The notes: generated from the letters alone by a model not told the origin. Counted from the first letter of the stretch, positions 18,087-29,625 are shown. The stretch: DNA of 37,365 nucleotides from Plasmopara viticola (GCA_001695595.3 MBPM02000279.1:1-37365); one strand, 5' to 3'. Program-made: numbers and translations.

Positions 18087-18422
18087 CATTGTACTTATTG
18101 CTGCTTAGTTTCGAAGCGGATATTTATACTACCAACTCATGCGCTCTTTTTTTGGGAGCTTGGTCTGCGTGGGAGCTTGGTCTGCATGGGAGCTTGGTCT
18201 GCGTGGATCTATAGTTGATACTCACGACCTCGGTATCTTTTTGTAAAATGTTTGCATTTGCGCTAGATGCTTAAAGAGGTGCCAGATACGACCGCGCACG
18301 TTGCAAAGGCTTGTGATGAGATAAGATTGATCGAAAGAAGCTTTTCTTTGTCCAAATAGACGTTGCGTGTGTGCGATGGTTGTACGTGTTTATATAAATC
18401 TAAAAGTTTTTTTCTTCAGCCT

Positions 18423-18495
18423 TCCCATATAGTCTAGGCGGTTAGGATAGCTGGCTCTCACCCAGCAGACCCGGGTTCGAGTCCCGGTGTGGGAA
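18423..18495 (+). tRNA. tRNA-Glu(CUC) copy 37
   Basis: Consensus body, 73 nt. The trailer is the shortened CTTGTACTAATT form shared with copies 41 and 45. Confidence 0.96.
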
Positions 18496-18797
18496 CTTGT
18501 ACTAATTGCTGCTTAGTTTCGAAGCGGATATTTATACTACCAACTCATGCGCTCTTTTTTTGGGAACTTGGTCTGCGTGGATCTATAGTTGTTACTCACG
18601 ACTTCGGTATCTTTTTGTAAAATGTTTGCATTCGCGCTAGATGCTTAACGAGGTGCCAGATACGACCGCGTACGTTGCAAGTGCTTGTGATGAGATAAGA
18701 TTGACCGAAAGAAGCTTTTCTTTGTTCAAATAGACTTTGCGTGTGTGCGATGGTTGTATGTGTTTATATAAATCTAAAAGTTTTTTCCTGTCAGCCT

Positions 18798-18870
18798 TCC
18801 CATATAGTCTAGGCGGTGAGGATAGCTGGCTCTCACCCAGCAGACCCGGGTTCGAGTCCCGGTGTGGGAA
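18798..18870 (+). tRNA. tRNA-Glu(CUC) copy 38
   Basis: 73 nt; T20a to G in the D loop. Confidence 0.95.
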
Positions 18871-19207
18871 CATTGTACTTATTGCTGCTTAGTTTCGAAG
18901 CGGATATTTATACTACTAACTCATGCGCTTTTTTTTAGGGAGCTTGGTCTGCGTGGGAGCTTGGTCTGCATGGGAGCTTGGTCTGCGTGGATCTATAGTT
19001 GATACTCACGACCTCGGTATCTTTTTGTAAAATGTTTGCATTCGCACTAGATGCTTAAAGAGGTGCCAGATACGACCGCGTACATTGCAAAGGCTTGTGA
19101 TGAGATAAGATTGAACGAAAGAAGCTTTTCTTTGTCCAAATAGCCGTTGCGTGTGTGCGATGGTTGTACGTGTTTATATAAATCTAAAAGTTTTTTCCTT
19201 TCAGCCT

Positions 19208-19280
19208 TCCCATATAGTCTAGGCGGTTAGGATAGCTGGCTCTCACCCAGCAGACCCGGGTTCGAGTCCCGGTGTGGGAA
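19208..19280 (+). tRNA. tRNA-Glu(CUC) copy 39
   Basis: Consensus, 73 nt. Confidence 0.97.
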
Positions 19281-19569
19281 CATTGTACTTATTGCTGCTT
19301 AGTTTCGAAGCAGATATTTATACTACCAACTCATGCGCTCTTTTTTTGGGAGCTTGGTCTGCGTAGGAGCTTGGTTTGCGTGGGAGCTTGGTCTGCGTGG
19401 ATCTATAGTTGTTACTCACGACCTCGAAATCTTTTTGTAAAATGTTTGCATTCGTACTAGATGCTTAACGAGGTGCCAGATTCGAGCGCATACGTTGCAA
19501 GTGCTTGTGATGAGATAAGATTGAACGAAAGAAGCTTTTCTTTGTCCCAATAGACGTTGCGTGTATGCA

Positions 19570-19919
19570 ATGGTTGTACGTATTGTATTGTATTGTATTA
19601 CGTTATCGCGATGCCAAGTTATGCACGTGCTAGGCTCTATGTCTAGTCCACGACATAGAGTGGTGTCCGCATACGTCGAGTCTCGTTCGGCGGGCAGTGC
19701 AGCCAGCACCGAGGCCGTGAGGGTCTTCCATAGTTTTGTGTATTTCTGACTTGGTAAGAGCCCAGGTGGCGCCCTGGTGCTGGAGACCGTCGCGTCGAGG
19801 GTGAGACCCGTTAGAGACCTGCAGATGCCCGAGAGCACCTGCCCGAAGCGCGCGAGCATTTAGCCCCCGCGCTTGGAAGGAAGGCGTCACCCCAACCTTT
19901 TCCAAAAATGGTTGTACGT
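19570..19919 (-). mobile_element. Retroposed element, L unit 39
   Basis: Both repeats perfect; near-identical to L unit 23, including GCGATGCC and GTGTATTTC. Confidence 0.75.
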
Positions 19920-19955
19920 GTTTATACAAATCTAAAACTTTTTATCTGTCAGCCT

Positions 19956-20028
19956 TCCCATATAGTCTAGGCGGTTAGGATAGCTGGCTCTCACCCAGCA
20001 GACCCGGGTTCGAGTCCCGGTGTGGGAA
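19956..20028 (+). tRNA. tRNA-Glu(CUC) copy 40
   Basis: Consensus, 73 nt; first of the second set of four-unit higher-order repeats. Confidence 0.97.
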
Positions 20029-20348
20029 CATTGAACTTATTGCTGCTTAGTTTCGAAGCGGATATTTATACTACCAACTCATGCGCTCTTTTTTAGGGAG
20101 CTTGGTCTGCGTGGGAGCTTGGCCTGCGTGGATCTATAGTTGTTACTCACGACTTCGGTATCTTTTTGTAAAATGTTTGCATTCGCGCTAGATGCTTAAC
20201 GAGGTGCCAGATACGACCGCGTACGTTGCAAGTGCTTGTGATGAGATAAGATTGACCGAAAGAAGCTTTTCTTTGTCCAAATAGACGTTGCGTGTGTGCG
20301 ATGGTTGTACGTGTTTATATAAATCTAAAAGTTTTTTCCTGTCAGCCT

Positions 20349-20421
20349 TCCCATATAGTCTAGGCGGTTAGGATAGCTGGCTCTCACCCAGCAGACCCGG
20401 GTTCGAGTCCCGGTGTGGGAA
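20349..20421 (+). tRNA. tRNA-Glu(CUC) copy 41
   Basis: Consensus, 73 nt. Variant trailer, and downstream T run deleted. Confidence 0.96.
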
Positions 20422-20725
20422 CTTGTACTAATTGCTGCTTAGTTTCGAAGCGGATATTTATACTACCAACTCATGCGCTCTTGGTCTGCGTGGGAACTTG
20501 GTCTGCGTGGATCTATAGTTGTTACTCACGACTTCGGTATCTTTTTGTAAAATGTTTGCATTCGCGCTAGATGCTTAACGAGGTGCCAGATACGACCGCG
20601 TACGTTGCAAGTGCTTGTGATGAGATAAGATTGACCGAAAGAAGCTTATTTGTTCAAATAGACTTTGCGTGTGTGCGATGGTTGTACGTGTTTACATAAA
20701 TCTAAAACTTTTTATCTGTCAGCCT

Positions 20726-20798
20726 TCCCATATAGTCTAGGCGGTGAGGATAGCTGGCTCTCACCCAGCAGACCCGGGTTCGAGTCCCGGTGTGGGAA
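20726..20798 (+). tRNA. tRNA-Glu(CUC) copy 42
   Basis: 73 nt; T20a to G. The upstream box is TTACATAAATC instead of TTATATAAATC. Confidence 0.94.
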
Positions 20799-21118
20799 CA
20801 TTGTACTTATTGCTGCTTAGTTTCGAAGCGGATATTTATACTACTAACTCATGCGCTCTTTTTTAGGGAGCTTGGTCTGCGTGGGAGCTTGGTCTGCGTG
20901 GATCTATAGTTGTTACTCACGACTTCGGTATCTTTTTGTAAAATGTTTGCATTCGCGCTAGCTGCTTAAAGAGGTGCCAGATACGACCGCGTACGTTGCA
21001 AAGGCTTGTGATGAGATAAGATTGATCGAAAGAAGCTTTTCTTTGTCCAAATAGACGTTGCGTGTGTGTGATGATTGTACGTGTTTATAAAAATCTAAAA
21101 GTTTTTTCCTGTCAGCCT

Positions 21119-21191
21119 TCCCATATAGTCTAGGCGGTTAGGATAGCTGGCTCTCACCCAGCAGACCCGGGTTCGAGTCCCGGTGTGGGAA
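21119..21191 (+). tRNA. tRNA-Glu(CUC) copy 43
   Basis: Consensus, 73 nt; upstream box mutated to TTATAAAAATC. Confidence 0.96.
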
Positions 21192-21480
21192 CATTGAACT
21201 TATTGCTGCTTAGTTTCGAAGCGGATATTTATACTACCAACTCATGCGCTCTTTTTTTGGGAGCTTGGTCTGCGTGGGAGCTTGGTCTGCGTGGGAGCTT
21301 GGTCTGCGTGGATCTATAGTTGTTACTCACGACCTCGGTATCTTTTTGTAAAATGTTTGCATTCGCACTAGATGCTTAACGAGGTGCCAGATTCGAGCGC
21401 ATACGTTGCAAGTGCTTGTGATGAGATAAGATTGAACGAAAGAAGCTTTTCTTTGTCCCAATAGACGTTGCGTGTATGCA

Positions 21481-21829
21481 ATGGTTGTACGTATTGTATT
21501 GTATTGTATTACGTTATCGCGTTGCCAAGTTATGCACGTGCTAGGCTCTATGTCTAGTCCACGACATAGAGTGGTGTCCGCATACGTCGAGTCTCGTTCG
21601 GCGGGCAGTGCAGCCAGCACCGAGGCCGTGAGGGTCTTCCATAGTTTTGTGTAGTTCTGACTTGGTAAGAGCCCAGGTGGCGCCCTGGTGCTGGAGACCG
21701 TCGCGTCGAGGGTGAGACCCGTTAGAGACCTGCAGATGCCGAGAGCACCTGCCCGAAGCGCGCGAGCATTTAGCCCCCGCGCTTGGAAGGAGGGCGTCAC
21801 CCCAACCTTTTCCGAAAATGGTTGTACGT
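21481..21829 (-). mobile_element. Retroposed element, L unit 43
   Basis: Both repeats perfect; one C lost at GATGCCGAG. Confidence 0.75.
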
Positions 21830-21865
21830 GTTTATATAAATCTAAAACATTTTATCTGTCAGCCT

Positions 21866-21938
21866 TCCCATATAGTCTAGGCGGTGAGGATAGCTGGCTC
21901 TCACCCAGCAGACCCGGGTTCGAGTCCCAGTGTGGGAA
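21866..21938 (+). tRNA. tRNA-Glu(CUC) copy 44
   Basis: 73 nt; T20a to G, and G64 to A (CCCAG) opposite C50 breaks a T-stem pair. Downstream T run deleted. Confidence 0.88.
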
Positions 21939-22245
21939 CATTGAACTTATTGCTGCTTAGTTTCGAAGCGGATATTTATACTACCAACTCATGCGCTCTT
22001 CGTCTGCGTGGGAACTTGGTCTGCGTGGATCTATAGTTGTTACTCACGACTTCGGTATCTTTTTGTAAAATGTTTGCATTCGCGCTAGATGCTTAACGAG
22101 GTGCCAGATACGACCGCGTACGTTGCAAGTGCTTGTGATGAGATAAGATTGACCGAAAGAAGCTTTTCTTTGTCCAAATAGACGTTGCGTGTGTGCGATG
22201 GTTGTACGTGTTTATATAAATCTAAAAGTTTTTTCCTTTCAGCCT

Positions 22246-22318
22246 TCCCATATAGTCTAGGCGGTTAGGATAGCTGGCTCTCACCCAGCAGACCCGGGTT
22301 CGAGTCCCGGTGTGGGAA
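22246..22318 (+). tRNA. tRNA-Glu(CUC) copy 45
   Basis: Consensus, 73 nt; shortened trailer and deleted T run, as for copy 41. Confidence 0.96.
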
Positions 22319-22624
22319 CTTGTACTAATTGCTGCTTAGTTTCGAAGCGGATATTTATACTACCAACTCATGCGCTCTTGGTCTGCGTGGGAACTTGGTC
22401 TGCGTGGATCTATAGTTGTTACTCACGACTTCGGTATCTTTTTGTAAAATGTTTGCATTCGCACTAGATGCTTAAAGAGGTGCCAGATACGACCGCGTAC
22501 GTTGCAAAGGCTTGTGATGAGATAAGATTGATCGAAAGAAGCTTTTCTTTGTCCAAATAGACGTTGCGTGTGTGCAATGGTTGTACGTGTTTATATAAAT
22601 CTAAAAGTTTTTTCCTGTCAGCCT

Positions 22625-22697
22625 TCCCATATAGTCTAGGCGGTTAGGATAGCTGGCTCTCACCCAGCAGACCCGGGTTCGAGTCCCGGTGTGGGAA
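22625..22697 (+). tRNA. tRNA-Glu(CUC) copy 46
   Basis: Consensus, 73 nt. Confidence 0.97.
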
Positions 22698-23017
22698 CAT
22701 TGTACTTATTGCTGCTTAGTTTCGAAGCGGATATTTATACTACCAACTCATGCGCTCTTTTTTTGGGAGCTTGGTCTGCGTGGGAGCTTGGTCTGCGTGG
22801 ATCTATAGTTGTTACTCACGACTTCGGTATCTTTTTGTAAAATGTTTGCATTCGCGCTAGATGCTTAACGAGGTGCCAGATACGACCGCGTACGTTGCAA
22901 GTGCTCGTGATGAGATAAGATTGACCGAAAGAAGCTTTTCGTTGTCCAAATAGACGTTGCGTGTGTGCGATGGTTGTACGTGTTTATATAAATCTAAAAG
23001 TTTTTTCCTTTCAGCCT

Positions 23018-23090
23018 TCCCATATAGTCTAGGCTGTTAAAATAGCTGCCTCTCACCCAGCAGACCCGGGTTCGAGTCCCGGTGTGGGAA
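23018..23090 (+). pseudogene. tRNA-Glu(CUC) copy 47, decayed by substitutions
   Basis: Correct length (73 nt) but four substitutions cluster in the D arm and anticodon stem: G18T (invariant GG lost), G22A, G23A (C12-A23 mismatch) and G31C (mismatch with C39). A box weakened; anticodon still CTC. It sits in the clean part of the window, so this is probably real decay. Likely tRNA pseudogene. Confidence 0.75.
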
Positions 23091-23378
23091 CATTGTACTT
23101 ATTGCTGCTTAGTTTCGAAGCGGATATTTATACTACCAACTCATGCGCTCTTTTTTGGGAGCTTGGTCTGCGTGGGAGCTTGGTCTGCGTGAAAGCTTGG
23201 TCTGCGTGGATCTATAGTTGTTACTCACGACCTCGGTATCTTTTTGTAAAATGTTTGCATTCGCACTAGATGCTTAACGAGGTGCCAGATTCGAGCGCAT
23301 ACGTTGCAAGTGCTTGTGATGAGATAAGATTGAACGAAAGAAGCTTTTCTTTGTCCCAATAGACGTTGCGTGTATGCA

Positions 23379-23728
23379 ATGGTTGTACGTATTGTATTGT
23401 ATTGTATTACGTTATCGCGTTGCCAAGTTATGCACGTGCTAGGCTCTATGTCTAGTCCACGACATAAAGTGGTGTCCGCATACGTCGAGTCTCGTTCGGC
23501 GGGCAGTGCAGCCAGCACCGAGGCCGTGAGGGTCTTCCATAGTTTTGTGTAGTTCTGACTTGGTAAGAGCCCAGGTGGCGCCCTGGTGCTGGAAACCGTC
23601 GCGTCGAGGGTGAGACCCGTTAGAGACCTGCAGATGCCCGAGAGCACCTGCCCGAAGCGCGCGAGCATTTTGCCCCCGCGCTTGGAAGGAGGGCGTCACC
23701 CCAACCTTTTCCGAAAATGGTTGTACGT
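23379..23728 (-). mobile_element. Retroposed element, L unit 47
   Basis: Hairpin arm mutated (GACATAAAG), leaving one mismatch; same change in L unit 54. Confidence 0.75.
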
Positions 23729-23764
23729 GTTTACATAAATCTAAAACTTTTTATCTGTCAGCCT

Positions 23765-23837
23765 TCCCATATAGTCTAGGCGGTTAGGATAGCTGGCTCT
23801 CACCCAGCAGACCCGGGTTCGAGTCCCGGTGTGGGAA
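23765..23837 (+). tRNA. tRNA-Glu(CUC) copy 48
   Basis: Consensus, 73 nt; trailer with GCGAATATT and CAACTGATG variants shared with copy 55. Confidence 0.96.
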
Positions 23838-24156
23838 CATTGAACTTATTGCTGCTTAGTTTCGAAGCGAATATTTATACTACCAACTGATGCGCTCTTT
23901 TTTAGGGAGCTTGGTCTGCGTGGGAGCTTGGCCTGCGTGGATCTATAGTTGTTACTCACGACTTCGGTATCTTTATGTAAAATGTTTTCATTTGCGCTAG
24001 ATGCTTAAAGAGGTGCCAGATACGACCGCGCACGTTGCAAAGGCTTGTGATGAGATAAGATTGATCGAAAGAAGCTTTTCTTTGTCCAAATAGACGTTGC
24101 GTGTGTGCGATGGTTGTACGTGTTTATATAAATCTAAAAGTTTTTTCCTTCAGCCT

Positions 24157-24229
24157 TCCCATATAGTCGAGGCGGTTAGGATAGCTGGCTCTCACCCAGC
24201 AGACCCGGGTTCGAGTCCCGGTGTGGGAA
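24157..24229 (+). tRNA. tRNA-Glu(CUC) copy 49
   Basis: 73 nt; T13 to G (GTCGAGG) gives a G13-G22 mismatch. Same change in copy 56. Confidence 0.9.
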
Positions 24230-24549
24230 CATTGTACTTATTGCTGCTTAGTTTCGAAGCGGATATTTATACTACCAACTCATGCGCTCTTTTTTAGGGA
24301 GCTTGGTCTGCGTGGGAGCTTGGCCTGCGTGGATCTATAGTTGTTACTCACGACTCCGGTGTCTTTATGTAAAATGTTTGCATTTGCGCTAGATGCTTAA
24401 AGAGGTGCCAGATTCGAGCGCATACGTTGCAAAGGCTTGTGATGAGATAAGATTGATCGAAAGAAGCTTTTCGTTGTCCAAATAGACGTTGCGTGTGTGC
24501 GATGGTTGTACGTGTTTATATAAATCTAAAAGTTTTTTCCTTTCAGCCT

Positions 24550-24622
24550 TCCCATATAGTCTAGGCGGTTAGGATAGCTGGCTCTCACCCAGCAGACCCG
24601 GGTTCGAGTCCCGGTGTGGGAA
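24550..24622 (+). tRNA. tRNA-Glu(CUC) copy 50
   Basis: Consensus, 73 nt. Confidence 0.97.
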
Positions 24623-24941
24623 CATTGTACTTATTGCTGCTTAGTTTCGAAGCGGATATTTATACTACCAACTCATGCGCTCTTTTTTAGGGAGCTTGGT
24701 CTGCGTGGGAGCTTGGCCTGCGTGGATCTATAGTTGTTACTCACGACTCCGGTGTCTTTATGTAAAATGTTTGCATTTGCGCTAGATGCTTAAAGAGGTG
24801 CCAGATACGACGCGCACGTTGCAAAGGCTTGTGATGAGATAAGATTGATCGAAAGAAGCTTTTCTTTGTCCAAATTGACGTTGCGTGTGTGCGATGGTTG
24901 TACGTGTTTATATAAATCTAAAAGTTTTTTCCTTTCAGCCT

Positions 24942-25014
24942 TCCCATATAGTCTAGGCGGTTAGGATAGCTGGCTCTCACCCAGCAGACCCGGGTTCGAG
25001 TCCCGGTGTGGGAA
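24942..25014 (+). tRNA. tRNA-Glu(CUC) copy 51
   Basis: Consensus, 73 nt. Confidence 0.97.
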
Positions 25015-25285
25015 CATTGTACTTATTGCTGCTTAGTTTCGAAGCGGATATTTATACTACCAACTCATGCGCTCTTTTTTTGGGAGCTTGGTCTGCGTGG
25101 GAGCTTGGTCTGCGTGGATCTATAGTTGTTACTCACGACCTCGGTATCTTTTGTAAAATGTTTGCATTCGCACTAGATGCTTAACGAGGTGCCAGATTCG
25201 AGCGCATACGTTGCAAGTGCTTGTGATGAGATAAGATTGAACGAAAGAAACTTTTCTTTGTCCCAATAGACGTTGCGTGTATGCA

Positions 25286-25635
25286 ATGGTTGTACGTATT
25301 GTATTGTATTGTATTACGTTATCGCGTTGCCAAGTTATGCACGTGCTAGGCTCTATGTCTAGTCCACGACATAGAGTGGTGTCCGCATACGTCGAGTCTC
25401 GTTCGGCGGGCAGTGCAGCCAGCACCGAGGCCGTGAGGGTCTTCCATAGTTTTGTGTAGTTCTGACTTGGTAAGAGCCCAGGTGGCGCCCTGGTGCTGGA
25501 GACCGTCGCGTCGAGGGTGAGACCCGTTAGAAACCTGCAGATGCCCGAGAGCACCTGCCCGAAGCGCGCGAGCATTTAGCCCCCGCGCTTGGAAGGAGGG
25601 CGTCACCCCAACCTTTTCCGAAAATGGTTGTACGT
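25286..25635 (-). mobile_element. Retroposed element, L unit 51
   Basis: Both repeats perfect; consensus insert with TAGAAACC instead of TAGAGACC. Confidence 0.75.
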
Positions 25636-25671
25636 GTTTATATAAATCTAAAACTTTTTATCTGTCAGCCT

Positions 25672-25744
25672 TCCCATATAGTCTAGGCGGTTAGGATAGC
25701 TGGCTCTCACCCAGCAGACCCGGGTTCGAGTCCCGGTGTGGGAA
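25672..25744 (+). tRNA. tRNA-Glu(CUC) copy 52
   Basis: Consensus, 73 nt, after an L spacer. Confidence 0.97.
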
Positions 25745-26063
25745 CATTGAACTTATTGCTGCTTAGTTTCGAAGCGGATATTTATACTACCAACTCATGC
25801 GCTCTTTTTTAGGGAGCTTGGTCTGCGTGGAGCTTGGCCTGCGTGGATCTATAATTGTTACTCACGACTTCGATATCTTTATGTAAAATGTTTTCATTTG
25901 CGCTAGATGCTTAAAGAGGTGCCAGATACGACCGCGCACGTTGCAAAGGCTTGTGATGAGATAAGATTGATCGAAAGAAGCTTTTCTTTGTCCAAATAGA
26001 CGTTGCGTGTGTGCGATGGTTGTACGTGTTTATATAAATCTAAAAGTTTTTTCCTTTCAGCCT

Positions 26064-26136
26064 TCCCATATAGTCTAGGCGGTTAGGATAGCTGGCTCTC
26101 ACCCAGCAGACCCGGGTTCGAGTCCCGGTGTGGGAA
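26064..26136 (+). tRNA. tRNA-Glu(CUC) copy 53
   Basis: Consensus, 73 nt. Confidence 0.97.
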
Positions 26137-26456
26137 CATTGTACTTATTGCTGCTTAGTTTCGAAGCGGATATTTATACAACCAACTCATGCGCTCTTTT
26201 TTAGGGAGCTTGTTCTGCGTGGGAGCTTGGCCTGCGTGGATCTATAGTTGTTACTCACGACTCCGGTATCTTTATGTAAAATGTTTGCATTTGCGCTAGA
26301 TGCTTAAAGAGGTGCCAGATACGACCGCGCACGTTGCAAAGGCTTGTGATGAGATAAGATTGATCGAAAGAAGCTTTTCTTTGTCCAAATAGACGTTGCG
26401 TGTGTGCGATGGTTGTACGTGTTTATATAAATCTAAAAGTTTTTTTCTGTCAGCCT

Positions 26457-26529
26457 TCCCATATAGTCTAGGCGGTTAGGATAGCTGGCTCTCACCCAGC
26501 AGACCCGGGTTCGAGTCCCGGTGTGGGAA
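26457..26529 (+). tRNA. tRNA-Glu(CUC) copy 54
   Basis: Consensus, 73 nt; last copy of the indel-free block. Confidence 0.97.
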
Positions 26530-26818
26530 CATTGTACTTATTGCTGCTTAGTTTCGAAGCGGATATTTATACTACCAACTCATGCGCTCTTTTTTTGGGA
26601 GCTTGGTCTGCGTGGGAGCTTGGTCTGCGTGAAAGCTTGGTCTGCGTGGATCTATAGTTGTTACTCACGACCTCGGTATCTTTTTGTAAAATGTTTGCAT
26701 TCGCACTAGATGCTTAACGAGGTGCCAGATTCGAGCGCATACGTTGCAAGTGCTTGTGATGAGATAAGATTGAACGAAAGAAGCTTTTCTTTGTCCCAAT
26801 AGACGTTGCGTGTATGCA

Positions 26819-27166
26819 ATGGTTGTACGTATTGTATTGTATTGTATTACGTTATCGCGTTGCCAAGTTATGCACGTGCTAGGCTCTATGTCTAGTCCAC
26901 GACATAAAGTGGTGTCCGCATACGTCGAGTCTCGTTCGGCGGGCAGTGCAGCCAGCACCGAGGCCGTGAGGGTCTTCCATAGTTTTGTGTAGTTCTGACT
27001 TGGTAAGAGCCCAGGTGGCGCCCTGGTGCTGGAACCGTCGCGTCGAGGGTGAGACCGTTAGAGACCTGCAGATGCCCGAGAGCACCTGCCCGAAGCGCGC
27101 GAGCATTTAGCCCCCGCGCTTGGAAGGAGGGCGTCACCCCAACCTTTTCCGAAAATGGTTGTACGT
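26819..27166 (-). mobile_element. Retroposed element, L unit 54
   Basis: Twin of L unit 47 (GACATAAAG), with two one-base losses (GGAACCG, GAGACCGTT). Confidence 0.74.
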
Positions 27167-27202
27167 GTTTACATAAATCTAAAACTTTTTATCTGTCAGC
27201 CT

Positions 27203-27274
27203 TCCCATATAGTCTAGGCGGTTAGGATAGCTGGCTCTCACCCAGCAGACCGGGTTCGAGTCCCGGTGTGGGAA
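27203..27274 (+). tRNA. tRNA-Glu(CUC) copy 55, one deletion
   Basis: One C lost at GACCGGG. 72 nt. Confidence 0.82.
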
Positions 27275-27591
27275 CATTGAACTTATTGCTGCTTAGTTTC
27301 GAAGCGAATATTTATATTACCAACTGATGCGCTCTTTTTTAGGGAGCTTGGTCTGCGTGGAGCTTGGCTGCGTGGATCTATAGTTGTTACTCACGACTTC
27401 GGTATCTTTATGTAAATGTTTTCATTTGCGCTAGATGCTTAAAGAGGTGCCAGATACGACCGCGCACGTTGCAAAGGCTTGTGATGAGATAAGATTGATC
27501 GAAAGAAGCTTTTCTTTGTCCAAATAGACGTTGCGTGTGTGCGATGGTTGTACGTGTTTATATAAATCTAAAAGTTTTTTCCTTTCAGCCT

Positions 27592-27664
27592 TCCCATATA
27601 GTCGAGGCGGTTAGGATAGCTGGCTCTCACCCAGCAGACCCGGGTTCGAGTCCCGGTGTGGGAA
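27592..27664 (+). tRNA. tRNA-Glu(CUC) copy 56
   Basis: 73 nt; T13G (GTCGAGG) as in copy 49. Confidence 0.9.
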
Positions 27665-27981
27665 CATTGTACTTATTGCTGCTTAGTTTCGAAGCGGATA
27701 TTTATACTACCAACTCATGCGCTCTTTTTTAGGGAGCTTGGTCTGCGTGGGAGCTTGGCCTGCGTGGATCTATAGTTGTTACTCACGACTCCGGTTCTTT
27801 TTGTAAAATGTTTGCATTGCGCTAGATGCTTAAAGAGGTGCCAGATACGACCGCGCACGTTGCAAAGGCTTGTGATGAGATAAGATTGATCGAAAGAAGC
27901 TTTTCTTTGTCCAAATAGACGTTGCGTGTGTGCGATGGTTGTACGTGTTTATATAAATCTAAAAGTTTTTCCTTTCAGCCT

Positions 27982-28053
27982 TCCATATAGTCTAGGCGGT
28001 TAGGATAGCTGGCTCTCACCCAGCAGACCCGGGTTCGAGTCCCGGTGTGGGAA
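27982..28053 (+). tRNA. tRNA-Glu(CUC) copy 57, one deletion
   Basis: Acceptor TCCATA, one C short. 72 nt. Confidence 0.82.
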
Positions 28054-28370
28054 CATTGTACTTATTGCTGCTTAGTTTCGAAGCGGATATTTATACTACC
28101 AACTCATGCGCTCTTTTTTAGGGAGCTTGGTCTGCGTGGGACTTGGCCTGCGTGGATCTATAGTTGTTACTCACGACTCCGGTGTCTTTATGTAAAATGT
28201 TTGCATTTGCGCTAGATGCTTAAAGAGGTGCCAGATACGACCGCGCACGTTGCAAAGGCTTGTGATGAGATAAGATTGATCGAAAGAAGCTTTTCTTTGT
28301 CCAAATTGACGTTGCGTGTGTGCGATGGTTGTACGTGTTTATATATCTAAAAGTTTTTTCCTGTCAGCCT

Positions 28371-28442
28371 TCCATATAGTCTAGGCGGTTAGGATAGCTG
28401 GCTCTCACCCAGCAGACCCGGGTTCAAGTCCCGGTGTGGGAA
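28371..28442 (+). tRNA. tRNA-Glu(CUC) copy 58, one deletion
   Basis: Acceptor TCCATA; T loop TTCAAG as in copy 1. 72 nt. The upstream box lost three bases (TATATATCTAAAAG). Confidence 0.82.
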
Positions 28443-28714
28443 CATTGTACTTATTGCTGCTTAGTTTCGAAGCGGATATTTATACTACCAACTCATGCGC
28501 TCTTTTTTTGGGAGCTTGGTCTGCGTGAGAGCTTGGTCTGCGTGGATCTATAGTTGTTACTCACGACCTCGGTATCTTTTTGTAAAATGTTTGCATTCGC
28601 ACTAGATGCTTAAAGAGGTGCCAGATACGAGCGCATACGTTGCAAGTGCTTGTGATGAGATAAGATTGAACGAAAGAAGCTTTTCTTTGTCCCAATAGAC
28701 GTTGCGTGTATGCA

Positions 28715-29062
28715 ATGGTTGTACGTATTGTATTGTATTGTATTACGTTATCGCGTTGCCAAGTTATGCACGTGCTAGGCTCTATGTCTAGTCCACGACA
28801 TAGAGTGGTGTCCGCATACGTCGAGTCTCGTTCGGCGGGCAGTGCAGCCAGCACCGAGGCCGTGAGGGTCTTCCATAGTTTTGTGTAGTTCTGACTTGGT
28901 AAGGAGCCCAGGTGGCGCCTGGTGCTGAGATCGTCGCGTCAAGGGTGAGACCCGTAAGAGACCTGCAGATGCCCAGAGCACCTGCCCGAAGCGCGCGAGC
29001 ATTTAGCTCCCGCGCTTGGAAGGAGGGCGTCACCCCAACCATTTCCGAAAATGGTTGTACGT
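28715..29062 (-). mobile_element. Retroposed element, L unit 58
   Basis: Counterpart of L unit 1 (GATCGTCGCGTCAAGG). Confidence 0.73.
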
Positions 29063-29097
29063 GTTTATACAATCTAAAACTTTTTATCTGTCAGCCT

Positions 29098-29169
29098 TCC
29101 CATATAGCCTAGGCGGTTAGGATAGCTGGCTCTCACCCAGCAGACCCGGGTTGAGTCCCGGTGTGGGAA
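29098..29169 (+). tRNA. tRNA-Glu(CUC) copy 59, one deletion
   Basis: GCCT D stem; T loop TTGAG with one C lost, damaging the B box. 72 nt. Counterpart of copy 2. Confidence 0.8.
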
Positions 29170-29235
29170 CATTGAACTTATTGCTGCTTAGTTTCGAAGC
29201 GGATATTTATACTACCAACTCATGCGCTCTTTTTT

Positions 29236-29337
29236 GGGAGCTTGGTCTGCGTGGGAGCTTGGTCTGGCGTGGGAGCTTGGTCTGCGTGGGAGCTTGGTCT
29301 GCGTGGAGTTGGTCTGCGTGGGAGCTTGGGTCTGCTT
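29236..29337 (+). repeat. 17-bp minisatellite, 6 copies with indels
   Basis: Same six-copy allele as at 990, with one-base gains and losses. Confidence 0.9.
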
Positions 29338-29553
29338 GGATCTATAGTTGTTACTCACGACTTCGGTATCTTTTTTGTAAAATGTTTGCATTCGCGCTAG
29401 ATGCTTAATGTGGTGCCAGATACGCCGCGTACGTTGCAAAGGCTTGTGATGAGATAAGATTGATCGAAAGAAGCTTTTTTTGTCAAATAGACGTTGCGTG
29501 TGTGCGATGGTTGTACGTGTTTTATAAATCTAAAACTTTTTTCCTGTCAGCCT

Positions 29554-29625
29554 TCCATATAGTCTAGGCGGTTAGGATAGCTGGCTCTCACCCAGCAGAC
29601 CCGGGTTCGAGTCCCGGTGTGGGAA
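29554..29625 (+). tRNA. tRNA-Glu(CUC) copy 60, one deletion
   Basis: Acceptor TCCATA. 72 nt. Confidence 0.82.

Larger units (their letters stand above)
19956..21865 (+). repeat. Higher-order repeat B1 (3 S + 1 L)
   Basis: tRNA copies 40-43, 1910 bp. The second unit has both the CTTGTACTAATT trailer and the lost T run. Confidence 0.8.
21866..23764 (+). repeat. Higher-order repeat B2 (3 S + 1 L)
   Basis: tRNA copies 44-47, 1899 bp; its second unit has the same trailer variant and T-run loss as B1. Confidence 0.8.
23765..25671 (+). repeat. Higher-order repeat B3 (3 S + 1 L)
   Basis: tRNA copies 48-51, 1907 bp, same S-S-S-L order. Units carry GGCCTGCG minisatellite and CGCGCACG spacer variants not seen in B1/B2, so it is a separate sub-lineage. 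Confidence 0.7.
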
